From NCBI RefSeq assembly GCF_004791025.1, contig NZ_SRUO01000005.1, forward strand, positions 372,001 through 436,000: a DNA stretch of 64,000 nt. Direction: 5' to 3'. Positions 9,654 through 19,877 of the stretch are shown in pieces. Source of the stretch: Mesorhizobium sp. M4B.F.Ca.ET.203.01.1.1 (GTDB taxonomy: Bacteria; Pseudomonadota; Alphaproteobacteria; Rhizobiales; Rhizobiaceae). A model generated the notes under the pieces. That model was given only the letters and a program-made list of their open reading frames with translations, searched no databases and was not told the DNA's origin. The translations under genes and the position numbers were made by a program. The first letter of the stretch is position 1. Each line of letters begins with the position of its first letter.

Positions 9654-9677
9654 GGGGAAGGGGCAAGCCCCTTCCCC
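9654..9677 (-). terminator. intra-operon stem-loop after the binding-protein gene
   Basis: A perfect 11-bp stem (GGGGAAGGGGC with GCCCCTTCCCC) around a 2-base centre sits 12 bp past the stop of the substrate-binding protein gene and about 190 bp before the permease gene. Hairpins here commonly protect the binding-protein mRNA or partly terminate it, so that more binding protein than permease is made. There is no clear T-run, so it may not be a full terminator. Confidence 0.55.
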
Positions 9678-9688
9678 AATCGGTCCGA

Positions 9689-11341
9689 TCACGCCTGGTC
9701 GAGCCAGACCTTGCCATAGTCGCGTTCGAAGGTCGGGTGCATCTTGTAGTTCTGCACCGCCTTGACCGAGTGGCTGTAGAGCTTGCGCCAGTAGGGCTGG
9801 ATGATGACGCCGGAATCCTGCAGGATCTGCTCGATGTCCTTCATCATCTCCTTGCGCTTGGCGGCGTCGGCGACGGCCAGCGCGGCATTGAGCTTGGCAT
9901 CCCAGTCGGCGTTCGCAAAGGCCGTCTCGTTCCACGCCTCGCCGGAGCGGTAGCCGATCGCGAGCACCTGGACGCCGAGCGGACGCATGTTCCAGTTGGT
10001 CATCGACAGCGGATACTTGGTCCAGTCGTTCCAGAAGGTCGAGCCCGGCAGCACCGTGCGCTTCACCTTGATGCCGGCGTCGCGCATCTGCGCGGCGATC
10101 GCATCGCCGGTGTTCTTGTGCCAGTCCTCGTCGACCGTGATCAGCTCATGCTCGAAGTCGGCCTGGCCGGCTTCCGCCAGCAGTGCCTTGGCCTTGGCCG
10201 GATCGCGCGCCACCTTTGCCAGCTCGAAGTATTCCGGATGGATCTGGCAGACGTGATGGTTCTCGGCGACCGTGCCCGCATTGCCGTAGCCGAGCTGGAG
10301 GACGACATTGTTGTCGACCGCGAGCTGCAGCGCGTTGCGGACCTTCTGGTTGTCGTAAGGCTTGTTGTTGACGTTGGTGCGGCAAACGATCGTCGACGCC
10401 GTCACAACTTCCGACTTCACCAGGTCCATGCCGTCGAGGATCGACACATAGTCGGCCGAGGTCTCGAAATTGGTGTGGACTTCGCCCGCCTCGAAGGCGC
10501 TGACCATGGCCGCCGGATCGGTGCCGTAGTCGATGAACTCGATGCCGTCGAGGAAGACTTCACCGTCCCACCACTTGTTGTCCTCGCGGCGCTTGTAGAC
10601 CACCTTCTGGCCGACATCGTAGGACACGAGCTCGAACGGGCCGGTGCCGATCGGGCAGGCCTTGAAGTCGCCGCCCTTCTCGTCGAAGGTCTTGTGGACG
10701 ATCAGGCCCGGATAGTCGCACATGTTCGGGATCAGGGCGATGTCGGGCTTGCCGAGCTTCAGCTTGATCGTCAGGTCGTCGACCTTGGTGACGGCGCTTT
10801 CGTCCAGCTTGTCGTCCTTGACCAGGGTGCCGAGACGGCCAGGCATCGAATTGCCTTCGGCCTTCTTGTCGGCCCAGCGCTTCAGGTTGAAGATGACGTC
10901 ATCGGCGGTGAAGGCATCGCCGTTCGACCAGGTCACGCCCTTGCGCACATGCAGCGTGTATTCGGTGGCGTCGTCGTTCACGTCCCAGCTTTCCAGCAGA
11001 TAGGGGCGGAACGTGTATTCGGTGGTGTACTTGACCAGCGGCTCGAGCGCCTGGCGCTCGGCATTGGCGATTTCCGACCAGTCGGACTTGCGCGGATCCT
11101 TCGGATCCTTGATCCACTGCGCGACCTTCAGCGTGCCGCCCTTCTTGCCCTGCACGTCCTCGGCCCTCGCCGGTGTCGGATCGGCGAGGCCGAGCATGCC
11201 GTAGGCCATCGCCGTGGTGGCGCCGAAGACGCTGGCGAGCGCCAGGAATTCGCGGCGGTCCACCTTGCCTGCCTTGGCTTCTTCGGCCATGGCCAGGATG
11301 AGATCCGGAACGCGGTCACCGTTAGATTTGTAGATTGCCAT
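9689..11341 (-). CDS. peptide-type ABC importer substrate-binding protein with Tat-like signal
   Basis: The 550-residue protein belongs to the family-5 extracellular solute-binding proteins (DppA/OppA class), shown by motifs such as [20 protein letters not shown] and [20 protein letters not shown]. The N-terminus has an extended leader with [11 protein letters not shown] (about residues 27-37) and a hydrophobic segment ending in ARA, a twin-arginine-type signal, so the protein may be exported folded. ATG at 11341 has GGGAG six bases upstream. It is the first gene of the importer operon (binding protein, DppB, DppC, fused ATPase). The substrate could be a peptide, opine, nickel complex or glycoside; nothing in the sequence decides. 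Confidence 0.9.
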   Translation of the reverse strand: MAIYKSNGDRVPDLILAMAEEAKAGKVDRREFLALASVFGATTAMAYGMLGLADPTPARAEDVQGKKGGTLKVAQWIKDPKDPRKSDWSEIANAERQALEPLVKYTTEYTFRPYLLESWDVNDDATEYTLHVRKGVTWSNGDAFTADDVIFNLKRWADKKAEGNSMPGRLGTLVKDDKLDESAVTKVDDLTIKLKLGKPDIALIPNMCDYPGLIVHKTFDEKGGDFKACPIGTGPFELVSYDVGQKVVYKRREDNKWWDGEVFLDGIEFIDYGTDPAAMVSAFEAGEVHTNFETSADYVSILDGMDLVKSEVVTASTIVCRTNVNNKPYDNQKVRNALQLAVDNNVVLQLGYGNAGTVAENHHVCQIHPEYFELAKVARDPAKAKALLAEAGQADFEHELITVDEDWHKNTGDAIAAQMRDAGIKVKRTVLPGSTFWNDWTKYPLSMTNWNMRPLGVQVLAIGYRSGEAWNETAFANADWDAKLNAALAVADAAKRKEMMKDIEQILQDSGVIIQPYWRKLYSHSVKAVQNYKMHPTFERDYGKVWLDQA

Positions 11342-11613
11342 GATTAACTCCCATTGTTGGCTTTCCGCCTTGTAACATTCCGCATCCGGACCGTGATGTC
11401 AAAGACGGTCTGGACTGGGAACATGTTGGCGAATGTGCAACTTTGGAAGGAGGGCGGTTCGCGCGATAGCGACAGTCTTGACGCAAATTTGCTACTGCGT
11501 CGCAGATTTCATTCGAATATGCGCAAACGAATAAACTGAGACATTCAAGCGGCATAGGACAGCGCCAGCCGCCTGCTGCGATAGCGCCAAAGGCTGCCCT
11601 TCCTGCTCCCGCT

Positions 11614-14600
11614 TCAGTATTCGCGCTCGTAGAAGATGCCGCCCTTGGCTTCGCCGGCATCGGTGGCCTCGCCACGCAGCTTGACGCCGCGCCCGACATT
11701 GAGGTCGATCGCCGCCTTGCCGGAACCCGGCTTGTCGCCCTTCTGGATCGTCACATAGGTGCGGTCGTTGAGGTATTTGCCGGCCGAGACGGCGGTGCCG
11801 CCCTTCTCGTCGGTGGTCACGTCGAGGTCGTCGACGCCGATCGCGCTGCGCAGGTTCTCGAGCAGCGAGGTCGAGCCGCCGACGCCGGCCAGTTGCGCGG
11901 CGGCCTCCGCCAGCTGCGCGATCTGCAGCGGCGACAGGTTCGACATCGAGCGGCCGAAGATCAGCTGCGCCAGCACCTCGTCCTCCGGCAGCGCCGGAAC
12001 CGAGGAGAAGGTGAATTTCGGGTTGGTCGCCTCGCCCGACACGACGATGGTGACGGTGGCGCTGCTCGTCGTCGTGGTCGCCGTCAGGTTGAGATAAGGC
12101 ACCAGCGAACCGGAGAAGCCGACCGTGCCTTCGGTGAAGGTCAGCCGCTTGGCGAGGATCGACAGCCGCCCGCGCTGCAGGGTGAAGGTGCCGACCGCAT
12201 GCGGCGAGGATGCCGGACCGGTCAGCTTGAGCGAGCCGCCAAGCTCGGCGTCGACGCCCCGCCCCTGGATGAAGATCTGGTTCGGCGCATTGACGGTGAC
12301 GTCCAGGGCGAGGCCGCTGCCGCCTCCGCCGCCGCTCGTCGTCGCCGGGCGCAGCGCCTTGTCCTGCGCGCGCACCGCGGCCGGCGCGCCCTTGTGCTTG
12401 ACGTTGAGCGCCGCCAGCGAGCCCGGCAGCTTCTCGGGAACGGTGATGACGGTCTTGGCCAGGTTGACGGTGCCCGCGACCACCGGCGCCGAGACGAGCG
12501 GCCCCTTGATGGTCAGGTCGCCACCGAGATTGGCGGTCACCACCCGGCCGTCCGTGTAGCGGCCGTCGGTGAGCTTGACCGAAAGATCGGCCGGGAACCC
12601 TTGCGCCGGATTGATGCCGACCGTGCCGCTGGCCGACAGGCTGCCGCGCGTCGACAGCGTGCCGGTCAGGCGATTGATCCTGGCCACGCCGGAGCCGATC
12701 GAGACGTCGGCGGCGATATCGTTGACGGCAAGGCCGGAGCGCGCGTCGACCAGCCGGGCGCCCGACGTGCTGACCGTGCCGCCGATGACCGGCGACGTCG
12801 CCGGGCCGCGCACCTGGACATTGACGTTGGCGGTGCCGCTCAGCGACAGGCCCTGCGCGGCGAGCTTGGCGGCAAGGAAGGAGAACGGCACCTTGCCGGA
12901 GAAGTCGAGCACCAGCGCCGGCGTTCCCGCCGTCGTCACCGAGCCGCCGCCCTTCAGGCCAAGCCCTGCGCCGTCGCTGATGTTGGCGTCGAAGGTGAGT
13001 TTCTTGCCGGCGAATGTTCCCGACGAGGAAATGTTCATGCCGCCGAGGCCGGCGCTCCGCGTCTGCGCGATCTGCACGCCGCCGGCGTCGATCTTGAAGG
13101 CAACCGACGGATTGCCCGGCGCGCCGGTCACCTTGACCGTGCCGGAGATGGAACCTGCAGCATCGAGGCCGCGCGAAAAACTGTTGGCGAGCGAAGCCGG
13201 CACCTTGGCCAGCGCTGCATTGATATCGAGCGCCTGTCCGACCTTGCCGGTCACAGTCGCTGTGCCGCCGCCGAGATTGAGCACCAGCCTGTCCAGGCTC
13301 GTCGTGCCGTTGGCGATACTGACCGTCGAGGCCTGCGCGATCGCCGCCTTGATGCCTTGCACGGTCGCCTGACCCGAGGCGAGCTCGATGGTCGTGGTGC
13401 CATTCGCCACCCTCACCCGCCCGGCGGCCTTGGCCGGAATATCCTTGACGGTGGCGCCGCCGGAAAAGCCGGTCCAGTCGCCGTCGCGCTTCAGGTCGAC
13501 ATTGATGCCGCTGACCACGGTGCCGCCCGAAGTGACGCTGTCGGCGCGGACCTTGCCGGAGATCGCCGGGGCGGCCAGGTAGTTGGCGACCAGCGCGTCG
13601 ATCGCCACGTTGCGGGCGGAGAGATCGCCACGCGAAATTGCGGCGGTCGTCGCCTTGACGGTGACGTTGGGGCCGTTGGCCGTCTTGGTGAAGGCGATGG
13701 TGCCGCGCACGTCGCCTTCGGCCTTTTCCAGCGCCAGCGCCGCCAGCGGGCCGATATCGGGCAGGTCGAGCGCGATGGTGCCGGCGGGCACGAAGGCCTC
13801 GTCAAGCGCGAGGTCGCCGGAGATCCTGTTCTTGCCGAGCGACAGGAGCAGCCCGTTGATCGCGCTCTTGCCGTCGGTTGTCGCCAGCACCGCGCTGCCT
13901 TGCAGTGCCTGTCCGGCGACATTGCCGGTCAGTTGCACATTCGCGGCCGGGTTGGCGGCATCGGCCTTGCCGGTGGCGGTCAGCTTCAGCCCGGTGATCT
14001 CGCGCGCCGCTACCGAAAGCCGGTCGCTGTCCACCGTCAACGACAGGTCCGGCGCCAGGCTTGGCCCTTGCGCATTGAGCGCGAAGGCAATCGCGCCCTT
14101 GGCGTCCTTCGACAGCAGCGAGATATCGGCCAGCGCGCCCTTGATGTCGGCGCTGAGCTTGTTGTCGGCGAGGCTGGCTTGCCCGTCGGCCGTCAACGCG
14201 CCGGAGGCAAGCTTGACCGGACTGATGGTGACGCCGCCATGGGTATCACGCTTCAGCGTGGCGCTGAGCTGCGTCCGCTCGGCCAGCACGCCGCGCGCGG
14301 CCGCCGGCAAAGCCGCCGAGAGGGCGTCCGCCTTGAGGTTGAGGTCGATGGCGCCATCCGCGAACGACACCCGGCCGTTGAAGGCGCTGTCCAGCGCCGC
14401 GCCCTGCACCGAGCCGCTGTCGATCGTGATCGCGTCGGCGGCAAGGGTGCCGGCGACCTTGGCGGTGATCTTGCCCGCGATCAGCGGCGCGATCGTCGGA
14501 TTGTCGAGCCCGATCGTCTCCACCGTCACCGTGCCGGAAATCGGTCCCGTGCGGCTCTTCACATCGAAGGCATCGGAATGCAGCGCCAGCGTGATGCCTT

Positions 14601-17600
14601 CCGACTTGGTGAAATTCGTCGTGACCGAAGGCAGCACGGCCGAGATGTCGAGCTTCGGCTGGGTGCCCTGCCCGGCCGCCTTCACCGACAGCGCCTGCAA
14701 TCCAAGCTTGATCGGGCTTTCCGCACTCCCGAACGACAGCGGCAGGCTGGGACCCGTCGAGACAAGGTCGAGGGCGAAATCGCTGGCGCCGTTCGGATTG
14801 ATGGTGCCGGAAGCCTTACCGGAAATCTTGTCGCCCGAAAGCGTCGCCTGATCGAGGACGATACCGCCCGCGGTGGTGAAGCTTCCCATCGCATTGAGGC
14901 TGAGCGGCCCAAGCCCCGCCTGGCGGGTCTGGCTGGTCTCGCCGCCGGTCAACTTGGCATTGAAGCGGACGTCCGGATTTGCCGCCGGGCCCGTGACTTC
15001 GGCCGTGCCGTCGAGCGTGCCCGCGGCGTCGAGGCCGGGCGAGAAATCGTTGGCAAGGGCGGCCGGCAGCGCCGAGACCGTGGCCGCGAGGTCGAGCGTC
15101 TGGCCAGCCTTGCCGGAAAGCGTCACCGAACCGCCACCAAGATCGAGCACCAGCCTTTCGATGCTGGTCACGCCATTGGCGATGGTGAGGTTCGACGACC
15201 CGGCGATCGCCGCCTTGATGCCGCGAACGGTGGCTTCGCCCGAGGCGATCTCGACATTGGTGGTGCCGTTCGCGATCTTGACCCGGCCGGCGGCGGTGGC
15301 CGGAATGCCGGCAATCGTGGCACCGCCGCTGAAATTGGTCCAGTCGCCGTCGCGCTTCAGGTCGACGCCGATGCCGCTGACGACGGTGGTCCCCGATGTC
15401 ACGCTGTTGGCCTTGATCGTACCCGAGATCGCCGGGCTCTTGAGATAGTTGGCGATCAGCGCGTTGACCGTGATCGTCTTCGCCGCCACGTCGCCGCGCG
15501 CGATCGAGCCGCTGGCGGCGTTGATGGTGACGGTCGGCGCCTCGCCTTCCTTGGCGAGGACGATGGTGCCATTGATGTCGCCGGTCACCGTTTGACCGCC
15601 AAGCGCCGCCAGCGGCGCAATGTCTTGCACCGCCAGCGTCAGCGTTCCTTGCGGCAGCAAATGATCATCCAGCGCAAGGTCGCCGGAGATCTTGTTGTCG
15701 CCGAGCGCCAGGCTGAGCCCCTTAATCGAGCGTTTGCCCTCGCTGGTCACCAGCGACGCCCTTATGTCCAGCGCCTGCTCCTCGACGGCGCCGGTAAGCG
15801 CGATGTCGGCCTGGGGGCTGGCGATGTCGGCCTTGCCCTTCGCCGAAAGCTTGACGTCCTTCACCGTGCGCCCGGCCGCCGTCAGGCTGGCGCTGTCGGC
15901 CGAGACCGAAAAGTCCGGGGCAAAGCGCGGACCGCTCGCGGTCAGGGTGAAATTGATCCCGCCGGCGAGTGGCGTGCCGGCCAGCGGCGACAGCGTCGAG
16001 ACGTCGCCCAGCGTTCCCTTGACGTCGGCCTGGATGTCCGAGCCTTGCGCGCTGGCGGTGCCGCTGGCGCTGAGCGAGCCGGAGGTCAGCGACAGCGAAT
16101 TGGCGGCAAACGCCCCTTGCGGATCGCGGGTGGCGGCCGCCGAGAACGTGACGCGCTCGCCCAGCACCGAGCGGATCTGCGGCGGCAACGCGCTCGACAC
16201 CGCGTCGGCATTCATCTTCAGCTTCATCGCCAGGTCGGTGAGCGAAACCGTGGCCGTCAGCGAGGCATTCAGCGCATCGCTGCGCAATGTGCCCTCGTCG
16301 AGGGAAATCTCCTGCTTGCTGATCTTGCCGGCGAGATCGGCGACGAGCTTGCCGGTCACCAGCGGCTCCAGTGTCGCCACGTCGGTCTTGAGGCCGCCGG
16401 CCGCGAGTTTGATGGATATCGGGCCGCTGCGATCCTCTATATCGAAGCCGTCGGAATGGATCGCGGCGGTGAGGTCGTTGAGCTGCGTGCCGCCCGCCGC
16501 CACCGACACCAGCGACGCGCCGATATCGACCATCGGCGCCTTGCCGTCGCCGAAGGCGCGGACGGTGGCGTTCCTGACCGCCACCGTGACCGGCTGCGCC
16601 TTGGTGCCGACGTCGAGCACCACGGGCTCGCCCTTGGCGGCGAATTCGACCGACAGGTCGCTGGCGCCCTTGGGATCGACGGAACCGGCGGCGGCGCTGT
16701 GCACGGAGCCGCTCTCGACGACCGCCCGCTCGATGTCGACGCCGCCGCTGGGGGTCGCGATGCCGGCAAGATCAAAGCTGGTCTTGCCGGCAAACAACGG
16801 CTTCAGCTTTTCGGGCAGGAAGCGCTCGAAATCGCCGTCGCCCTTGGCCTCCACCATATGGCCCTTGTCGGTGAGCTGGTGGCGTCCGGTGAGCTGGGTG
16901 ACGATCTGGCCGTCGACGACGAAAGTGCCGATGCCGCTCCAGTTGGCCAGCGGTCCTGTGCCGGAGACGACGATCTCGACCGGCGGTTGGCCCGGCAGCT
17001 GGAGCAGATTGGCGATGATACCGCCGGCCGGCTCCGATGCCTTGAGATCGAGGTCGAGCTTGTTGTCGGCGGGGGCGAAATGCAGCTTGGCGTCGACATT
17101 GCCTTGCTTGCCGTCGTGGCGGATGACGTTGAGAACCGTATCGACCGAGAGCGGCGCGGCGTCGGCCTTGACGGATCCCTTGGCGGCAAGTTCGGCGATG
17201 CCGCTTCCAGCCAGCGCCTCGCCCAGCGCGATCTCCGGCAGGTCTATCTGCTTCACGTCGATCGAAACCGGCAGCGATGTCGTGCCGCTCTCCGCCGGCT
17301 GATTGCTTGCCACTGGCAGCCGCGCCAACTCGATCCGCCCGGCAGCGAGGCGCTCGGCGCTGAAATTCTTCGACAGCAGCGCCAGCGGCGACCAGTCGAG
17401 CGCCACCTTGCGCGCCACCAGCCAGGGCCCGCCGCGGTCTTCGACCACGACGTGGTCGAGCCTGAGCGCGCCGGACCAGATGCCGTCTATGCCGCTGACG
17501 GTGACTTTGCGCTCGTCGCTCGACGCCAGATTCGAGATCATGCCGGCGAGATTGTCGCGCCCGCGCTCGGTCTTGGTCAGCACGACCAGCGCGCCGACCA

Positions 17601-17664
17601 CCGCCGCCACCACGACGAGCAGCGTGTAGAGAACAATGCGAAGGATGCGCCGGAACGTCTTCAT
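11614..17664 (-). CDS. tamB: TamB: inner-membrane subunit of the translocation and assembly module
   Basis: The 2016-residue protein begins with a single signal-anchor helix (about residues 7-29) followed by long repetitive beta-rich AsmA/TamB sequence and a conserved C-terminal DUF490/TamB domain (roughly the last 350 residues, including VGFSGSLVPYLNL and the block ending GIFYEREY). TamB spans the periplasm and works with TamA in lipid transport and/or outer-membrane protein insertion. Its start codon overlaps the tamA stop (TGATG), so it is translationally coupled. It is much longer than E. coli TamB (about 1260). The excess comes largely from a tandem duplication: residues about 290-915 and 915-1540 align with an offset of about 622. 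Confidence 0.93.
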   Translation of the reverse strand: MKTFRRILRIVLYTLLVVVAAVVGALVVLTKTERGRDNLAGMISNLASSDERKVTVSGIDGIWSGALRLDHVVVEDRGGPWLVARKVALDWSPLALLSKNFSAERLAAGRIELARLPVASNQPAESGTTSLPVSIDVKQIDLPEIALGEALAGSGIAELAAKGSVKADAAPLSVDTVLNVIRHDGKQGNVDAKLHFAPADNKLDLDLKASEPAGGIIANLLQLPGQPPVEIVVSGTGPLANWSGIGTFVVDGQIVTQLTGRHQLTDKGHMVEAKGDGDFERFLPEKLKPLFAGKTSFDLAGIATPSGGVDIERAVVESGSVHSAAAGSVDPKGASDLSVEFAAKGEPVVLDVGTKAQPVTVAVRNATVRAFGDGKAPMVDIGASLVSVAAGGTQLNDLTAAIHSDGFDIEDRSGPISIKLAAGGLKTDVATLEPLVTGKLVADLAGKISKQEISLDEGTLRSDALNASLTATVSLTDLAMKLKMNADAVSSALPPQIRSVLGERVTFSAAATRDPQGAFAANSLSLTSGSLSASGTASAQGSDIQADVKGTLGDVSTLSPLAGTPLAGGINFTLTASGPRFAPDFSVSADSASLTAAGRTVKDVKLSAKGKADIASPQADIALTGAVEEQALDIRASLVTSEGKRSIKGLSLALGDNKISGDLALDDHLLPQGTLTLAVQDIAPLAALGGQTVTGDINGTIVLAKEGEAPTVTINAASGSIARGDVAAKTITVNALIANYLKSPAISGTIKANSVTSGTTVVSGIGVDLKRDGDWTNFSGGATIAGIPATAAGRVKIANGTTNVEIASGEATVRGIKAAIAGSSNLTIANGVTSIERLVLDLGGGSVTLSGKAGQTLDLAATVSALPAALANDFSPGLDAAGTLDGTAEVTGPAANPDVRFNAKLTGGETSQTRQAGLGPLSLNAMGSFTTAGGIVLDQATLSGDKISGKASGTINPNGASDFALDLVSTGPSLPLSFGSAESPIKLGLQALSVKAAGQGTQPKLDISAVLPSVTTNFTKSEGITLALHSDAFDVKSRTGPISGTVTVETIGLDNPTIAPLIAGKITAKVAGTLAADAITIDSGSVQGAALDSAFNGRVSFADGAIDLNLKADALSAALPAAARGVLAERTQLSATLKRDTHGGVTISPVKLASGALTADGQASLADNKLSADIKGALADISLLSKDAKGAIAFALNAQGPSLAPDLSLTVDSDRLSVAAREITGLKLTATGKADAANPAANVQLTGNVAGQALQGSAVLATTDGKSAINGLLLSLGKNRISGDLALDEAFVPAGTIALDLPDIGPLAALALEKAEGDVRGTIAFTKTANGPNVTVKATTAAISRGDLSARNVAIDALVANYLAAPAISGKVRADSVTSGGTVVSGINVDLKRDGDWTGFSGGATVKDIPAKAAGRVRVANGTTTIELASGQATVQGIKAAIAQASTVSIANGTTSLDRLVLNLGGGTATVTGKVGQALDINAALAKVPASLANSFSRGLDAAGSISGTVKVTGAPGNPSVAFKIDAGGVQIAQTRSAGLGGMNISSSGTFAGKKLTFDANISDGAGLGLKGGGSVTTAGTPALVLDFSGKVPFSFLAAKLAAQGLSLSGTANVNVQVRGPATSPVIGGTVSTSGARLVDARSGLAVNDIAADVSIGSGVARINRLTGTLSTRGSLSASGTVGINPAQGFPADLSVKLTDGRYTDGRVVTANLGGDLTIKGPLVSAPVVAGTVNLAKTVITVPEKLPGSLAALNVKHKGAPAAVRAQDKALRPATTSGGGGGSGLALDVTVNAPNQIFIQGRGVDAELGGSLKLTGPASSPHAVGTFTLQRGRLSILAKRLTFTEGTVGFSGSLVPYLNLTATTTTSSATVTIVVSGEATNPKFTFSSVPALPEDEVLAQLIFGRSMSNLSPLQIAQLAEAAAQLAGVGGSTSLLENLRSAIGVDDLDVTTDEKGGTAVSAGKYLNDRTYVTIQKGDKPGSGKAAIDLNVGRGVKLRGEATDAGEAKGGIFYEREY
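13040..16790 (-). repeat. internal tandem duplication within tamB (two units of about 1.87 kb)
   Basis: Two coding units, about 14900-16790 and 13040-14900, are homologous along their length. A 27-bp identical block (CCAGTCGCCGTCGCGCTTC and onward) occurs at 13474 and again at 15340, exactly 1866 bp (622 codons) apart. Matching protein blocks include VVSGIGVDLKRDGDW against VVSGINVDLKRDGDW and KISGDLALDDHLLPQGT against RISGDLALDEAFVPAGT. The offset changes by about four codons at the left end, so small indels have built up since the duplication. Confidence 0.85.
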
Positions 17665-19592
17665 CAGAAGGCCTGACCGATGCCGGCATAGATGCCGAAA
17701 TGCGGGTCGCCCGGACCGCGGTTGAGCGGCACCGCCGCATCGACACGCAGCGGCCCGAACGGTGTAAGATAGCGCACGCCGACGCCGGCGCCGACCTTCA
17801 TACCGGAAAAGTCCGGAAACGACTTCGTCGAAACGGTGCCGGCGTCGACGAACGGCACGATGCCGATCGTGTCGGTGACGGCGATGCGCATCTCGACCGA
17901 AGTCTCGAAGAATGACAGCCCGCCGATCGGCTGTCCGTCGATGTCCTTGGGGCCGATGCCCTGATAGGCATAGCCGCGCACCGAGCCGCCGCCGCCGGAA
18001 TAGAAGCGCCGGTCGGCCGGAACGTTTTGCAGGCCGGTGCCGACGATGGAACCGATGGTGGCGCGTTCGGCGAGAACGAATTTGCTCGCCGTGTCGAGCG
18101 ACTGATAGGCCGACCCTTCGCCCTTCAGTTTGAGGAACGTCGCGCCGTTCAATAGGTCGTAGCTGGGCTCGGCATAGGCCAGCACGCGGAAGCCGCTGGT
18201 CGGGTTGAGCCGGTTGTCCCTGCCGTCATAGACATATTGCAAGGGAACGCTGGCGATCAGATAGGTGTGCTTGCCGAAGGTGTCGGTGATCCGTGAATAG
18301 TCGAGGGCGAATTCCGCCGATACCCTCTGCTTCTTGTCCAGGTCATAGGAGACGCCCATGTTGCCCTTGACCGAGAAATGGTCGTAGGCGTCGGGATGCT
18401 CGAACACCGTCTTCACGCCAGTGAAGAATTTCGATGACGGCCCGAGCACGCCCGGTTTCTCGAACATGATGCCGGCATTGTAGTTGAGCTCGCCGAGATC
18501 GTTGCTGCCGATGCCGCTGATGGCGCCCTCGATGCGCAGCTTTTCGGCGCGGCCAAACAGGTTGCGGTGGCCCCAATAGCCCTCCAACCCAAGCCCTTCC
18601 GTGTTGGAGACGGTGCCGCCAAGCCCGAAATAACGCGGTTTGCGCTCGCTGACCTGGACGTTGATCGGGATATTGCCCTCGGCGTCGAGGCTTTCGCCTT
18701 CCTTCATCGTCACGCTGTTGAACACTTCCAGCCCGAGCAGCCGGTCGCGCGCGTCGTCGATCTCGTCGGGCGAATATTGGCGGCCGCGCTTCAGCCCGGT
18801 CATGTATTCGGTGAAGTCGCGATCGACCTTCTCGGTGCCTTCGACCGTCGTGTCGCCATAGCCGGCGACCGGGCCGGCCGCGACCGTCAGCGTCACGTCG
18901 AGCGTCGAGGTGGCGTGCTCGGCGACGATCTGGCGGTCCGTGATCGTCGCCAGCGGCCGCCCCTCCTGCTTGAGTGCCCGCACGATCAGCGCTTCGGCCT
19001 TGAGCACGGCGCCCGACCCGGCATCGCCGCCGGCGATCAGGCCGAAATCGGCGCTGGCGAGCCCCGCGGCGTCACCTTCGAGCCTGATGTTGCCGAGCGT
19101 GAATTTCGGCCCGGCGACGATGGAAATGGCCACCGGGATCGGTTGCGGCCCCTTGAACTCGGCGTCGGGCGGCAGGTCGTCGAGCGGCTTGCCTTCGATG
19201 GTTATGGTGACGACGCCTTCGTAGCGGGCGTCGGCATAGAGGGCGGCGACCAGCCCCTCGCGGTCAGCCCGCGCCTCGGCCAGCAGGCCGAGCGAGCCGG
19301 AGACCGGGCGCTCCTCGTCCGCCTTCAGCGTCGAGGCATTTTCCAGATTCTTGACCAAGTCCTTGTCCGCATCGGGCGCCTCGATGGTCACGGAATAGCG
19401 CAGCGGATCGACAATATCGGCGTCTTCGTCGCTGGCAGAGCCCCAGAGCTTGATGCCGAAGAACTCGAAGGCCGTCGCCGGCCGCGATTCGACAATGAAA
19501 ACAGCAGAGCAAAGCGCGGCCAGAAGCAGGGCGCGCGGAAGCCCGCGCCCTGGCGCGATCCCCCCTGACATCTGCTTTTCATGCGCCGGCAT
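17664..19592 (-). CDS. tamA: TamA: outer-membrane BamA/Omp85-family subunit
   Basis: The 642-residue protein has an N-terminal signal (hydrophobic stretch ending in RPATA, about residue 41), POTRA-like repeats (about residues 60-300) and an Omp85 beta-barrel (about 320-642). The barrel contains the conserved SVRGYAYQG element near residue 540 and ends in a terminal phenylalanine (GIGQAF), the outer-membrane insertion signature. It pairs with TamB downstream in a coupled operon. It is transcribed divergently from the alpha-2-macroglobulin gene. The start ATG at 19592 is chosen because it opens the signal peptide. Confidence 0.93.
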   Translation of the reverse strand: MPAHEKQMSGGIAPGRGLPRALLLAALCSAVFIVESRPATAFEFFGIKLWGSASDEDADIVDPLRYSVTIEAPDADKDLVKNLENASTLKADEERPVSGSLGLLAEARADREGLVAALYADARYEGVVTITIEGKPLDDLPPDAEFKGPQPIPVAISIVAGPKFTLGNIRLEGDAAGLASADFGLIAGGDAGSGAVLKAEALIVRALKQEGRPLATITDRQIVAEHATSTLDVTLTVAAGPVAGYGDTTVEGTEKVDRDFTEYMTGLKRGRQYSPDEIDDARDRLLGLEVFNSVTMKEGESLDAEGNIPINVQVSERKPRYFGLGGTVSNTEGLGLEGYWGHRNLFGRAEKLRIEGAISGIGSNDLGELNYNAGIMFEKPGVLGPSSKFFTGVKTVFEHPDAYDHFSVKGNMGVSYDLDKKQRVSAEFALDYSRITDTFGKHTYLIASVPLQYVYDGRDNRLNPTSGFRVLAYAEPSYDLLNGATFLKLKGEGSAYQSLDTASKFVLAERATIGSIVGTGLQNVPADRRFYSGGGGSVRGYAYQGIGPKDIDGQPIGGLSFFETSVEMRIAVTDTIGIVPFVDAGTVSTKSFPDFSGMKVGAGVGVRYLTPFGPLRVDAAVPLNRGPGDPHFGIYAGIGQAF

Positions 19593-19877
19593 TAAGACAA
19601 CCTAGTCGACAAAACTAAAATTGGAATGAAGTTCTGAAACGCTCGTAAAGGGGCCACAATCCAATTGTCTGAAATAGACAGGGCTTGGAATTCACACCTT
19701 TTGCGTCTTCGCAAGATTGCGTGATCCCTTGTCCTATGGAGGTTCTGTCGAAATACCGGCCTTTGGCCGGCATGGAAACCGTTGGCGGGTGCAAACCTGC
19801 CGAGCTCCGGCGTTGACAAGCTCGACTGAAGCTTGATCATGCCGGAACGCTGGCGATGTCTGGAGGGTGATGTGGCA
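19593..19877. other. divergent intergenic region between tamA and the alpha-2-macroglobulin gene
   Basis: This 285-bp region must hold promoters for both directions. A TTGACA at 19813-19818 is a possible -35 box for the rightward gene, but no convincing -10 follows. A GGAGGG ribosome-binding site lies at 19862-19866 region, ahead of the rightward start. No small gene, repeat or clear operator was seen. Confidence 0.4.

Noticed and set aside
11893..17676. A 1927-codon open frame on the plus strand opposite tamB
   Set aside because: It mirrors tamB almost end to end, is rich in Arg, Gly and Asp with no domain pattern, and results from GC-rich codon bias. TamB has clear family features on the other strand.
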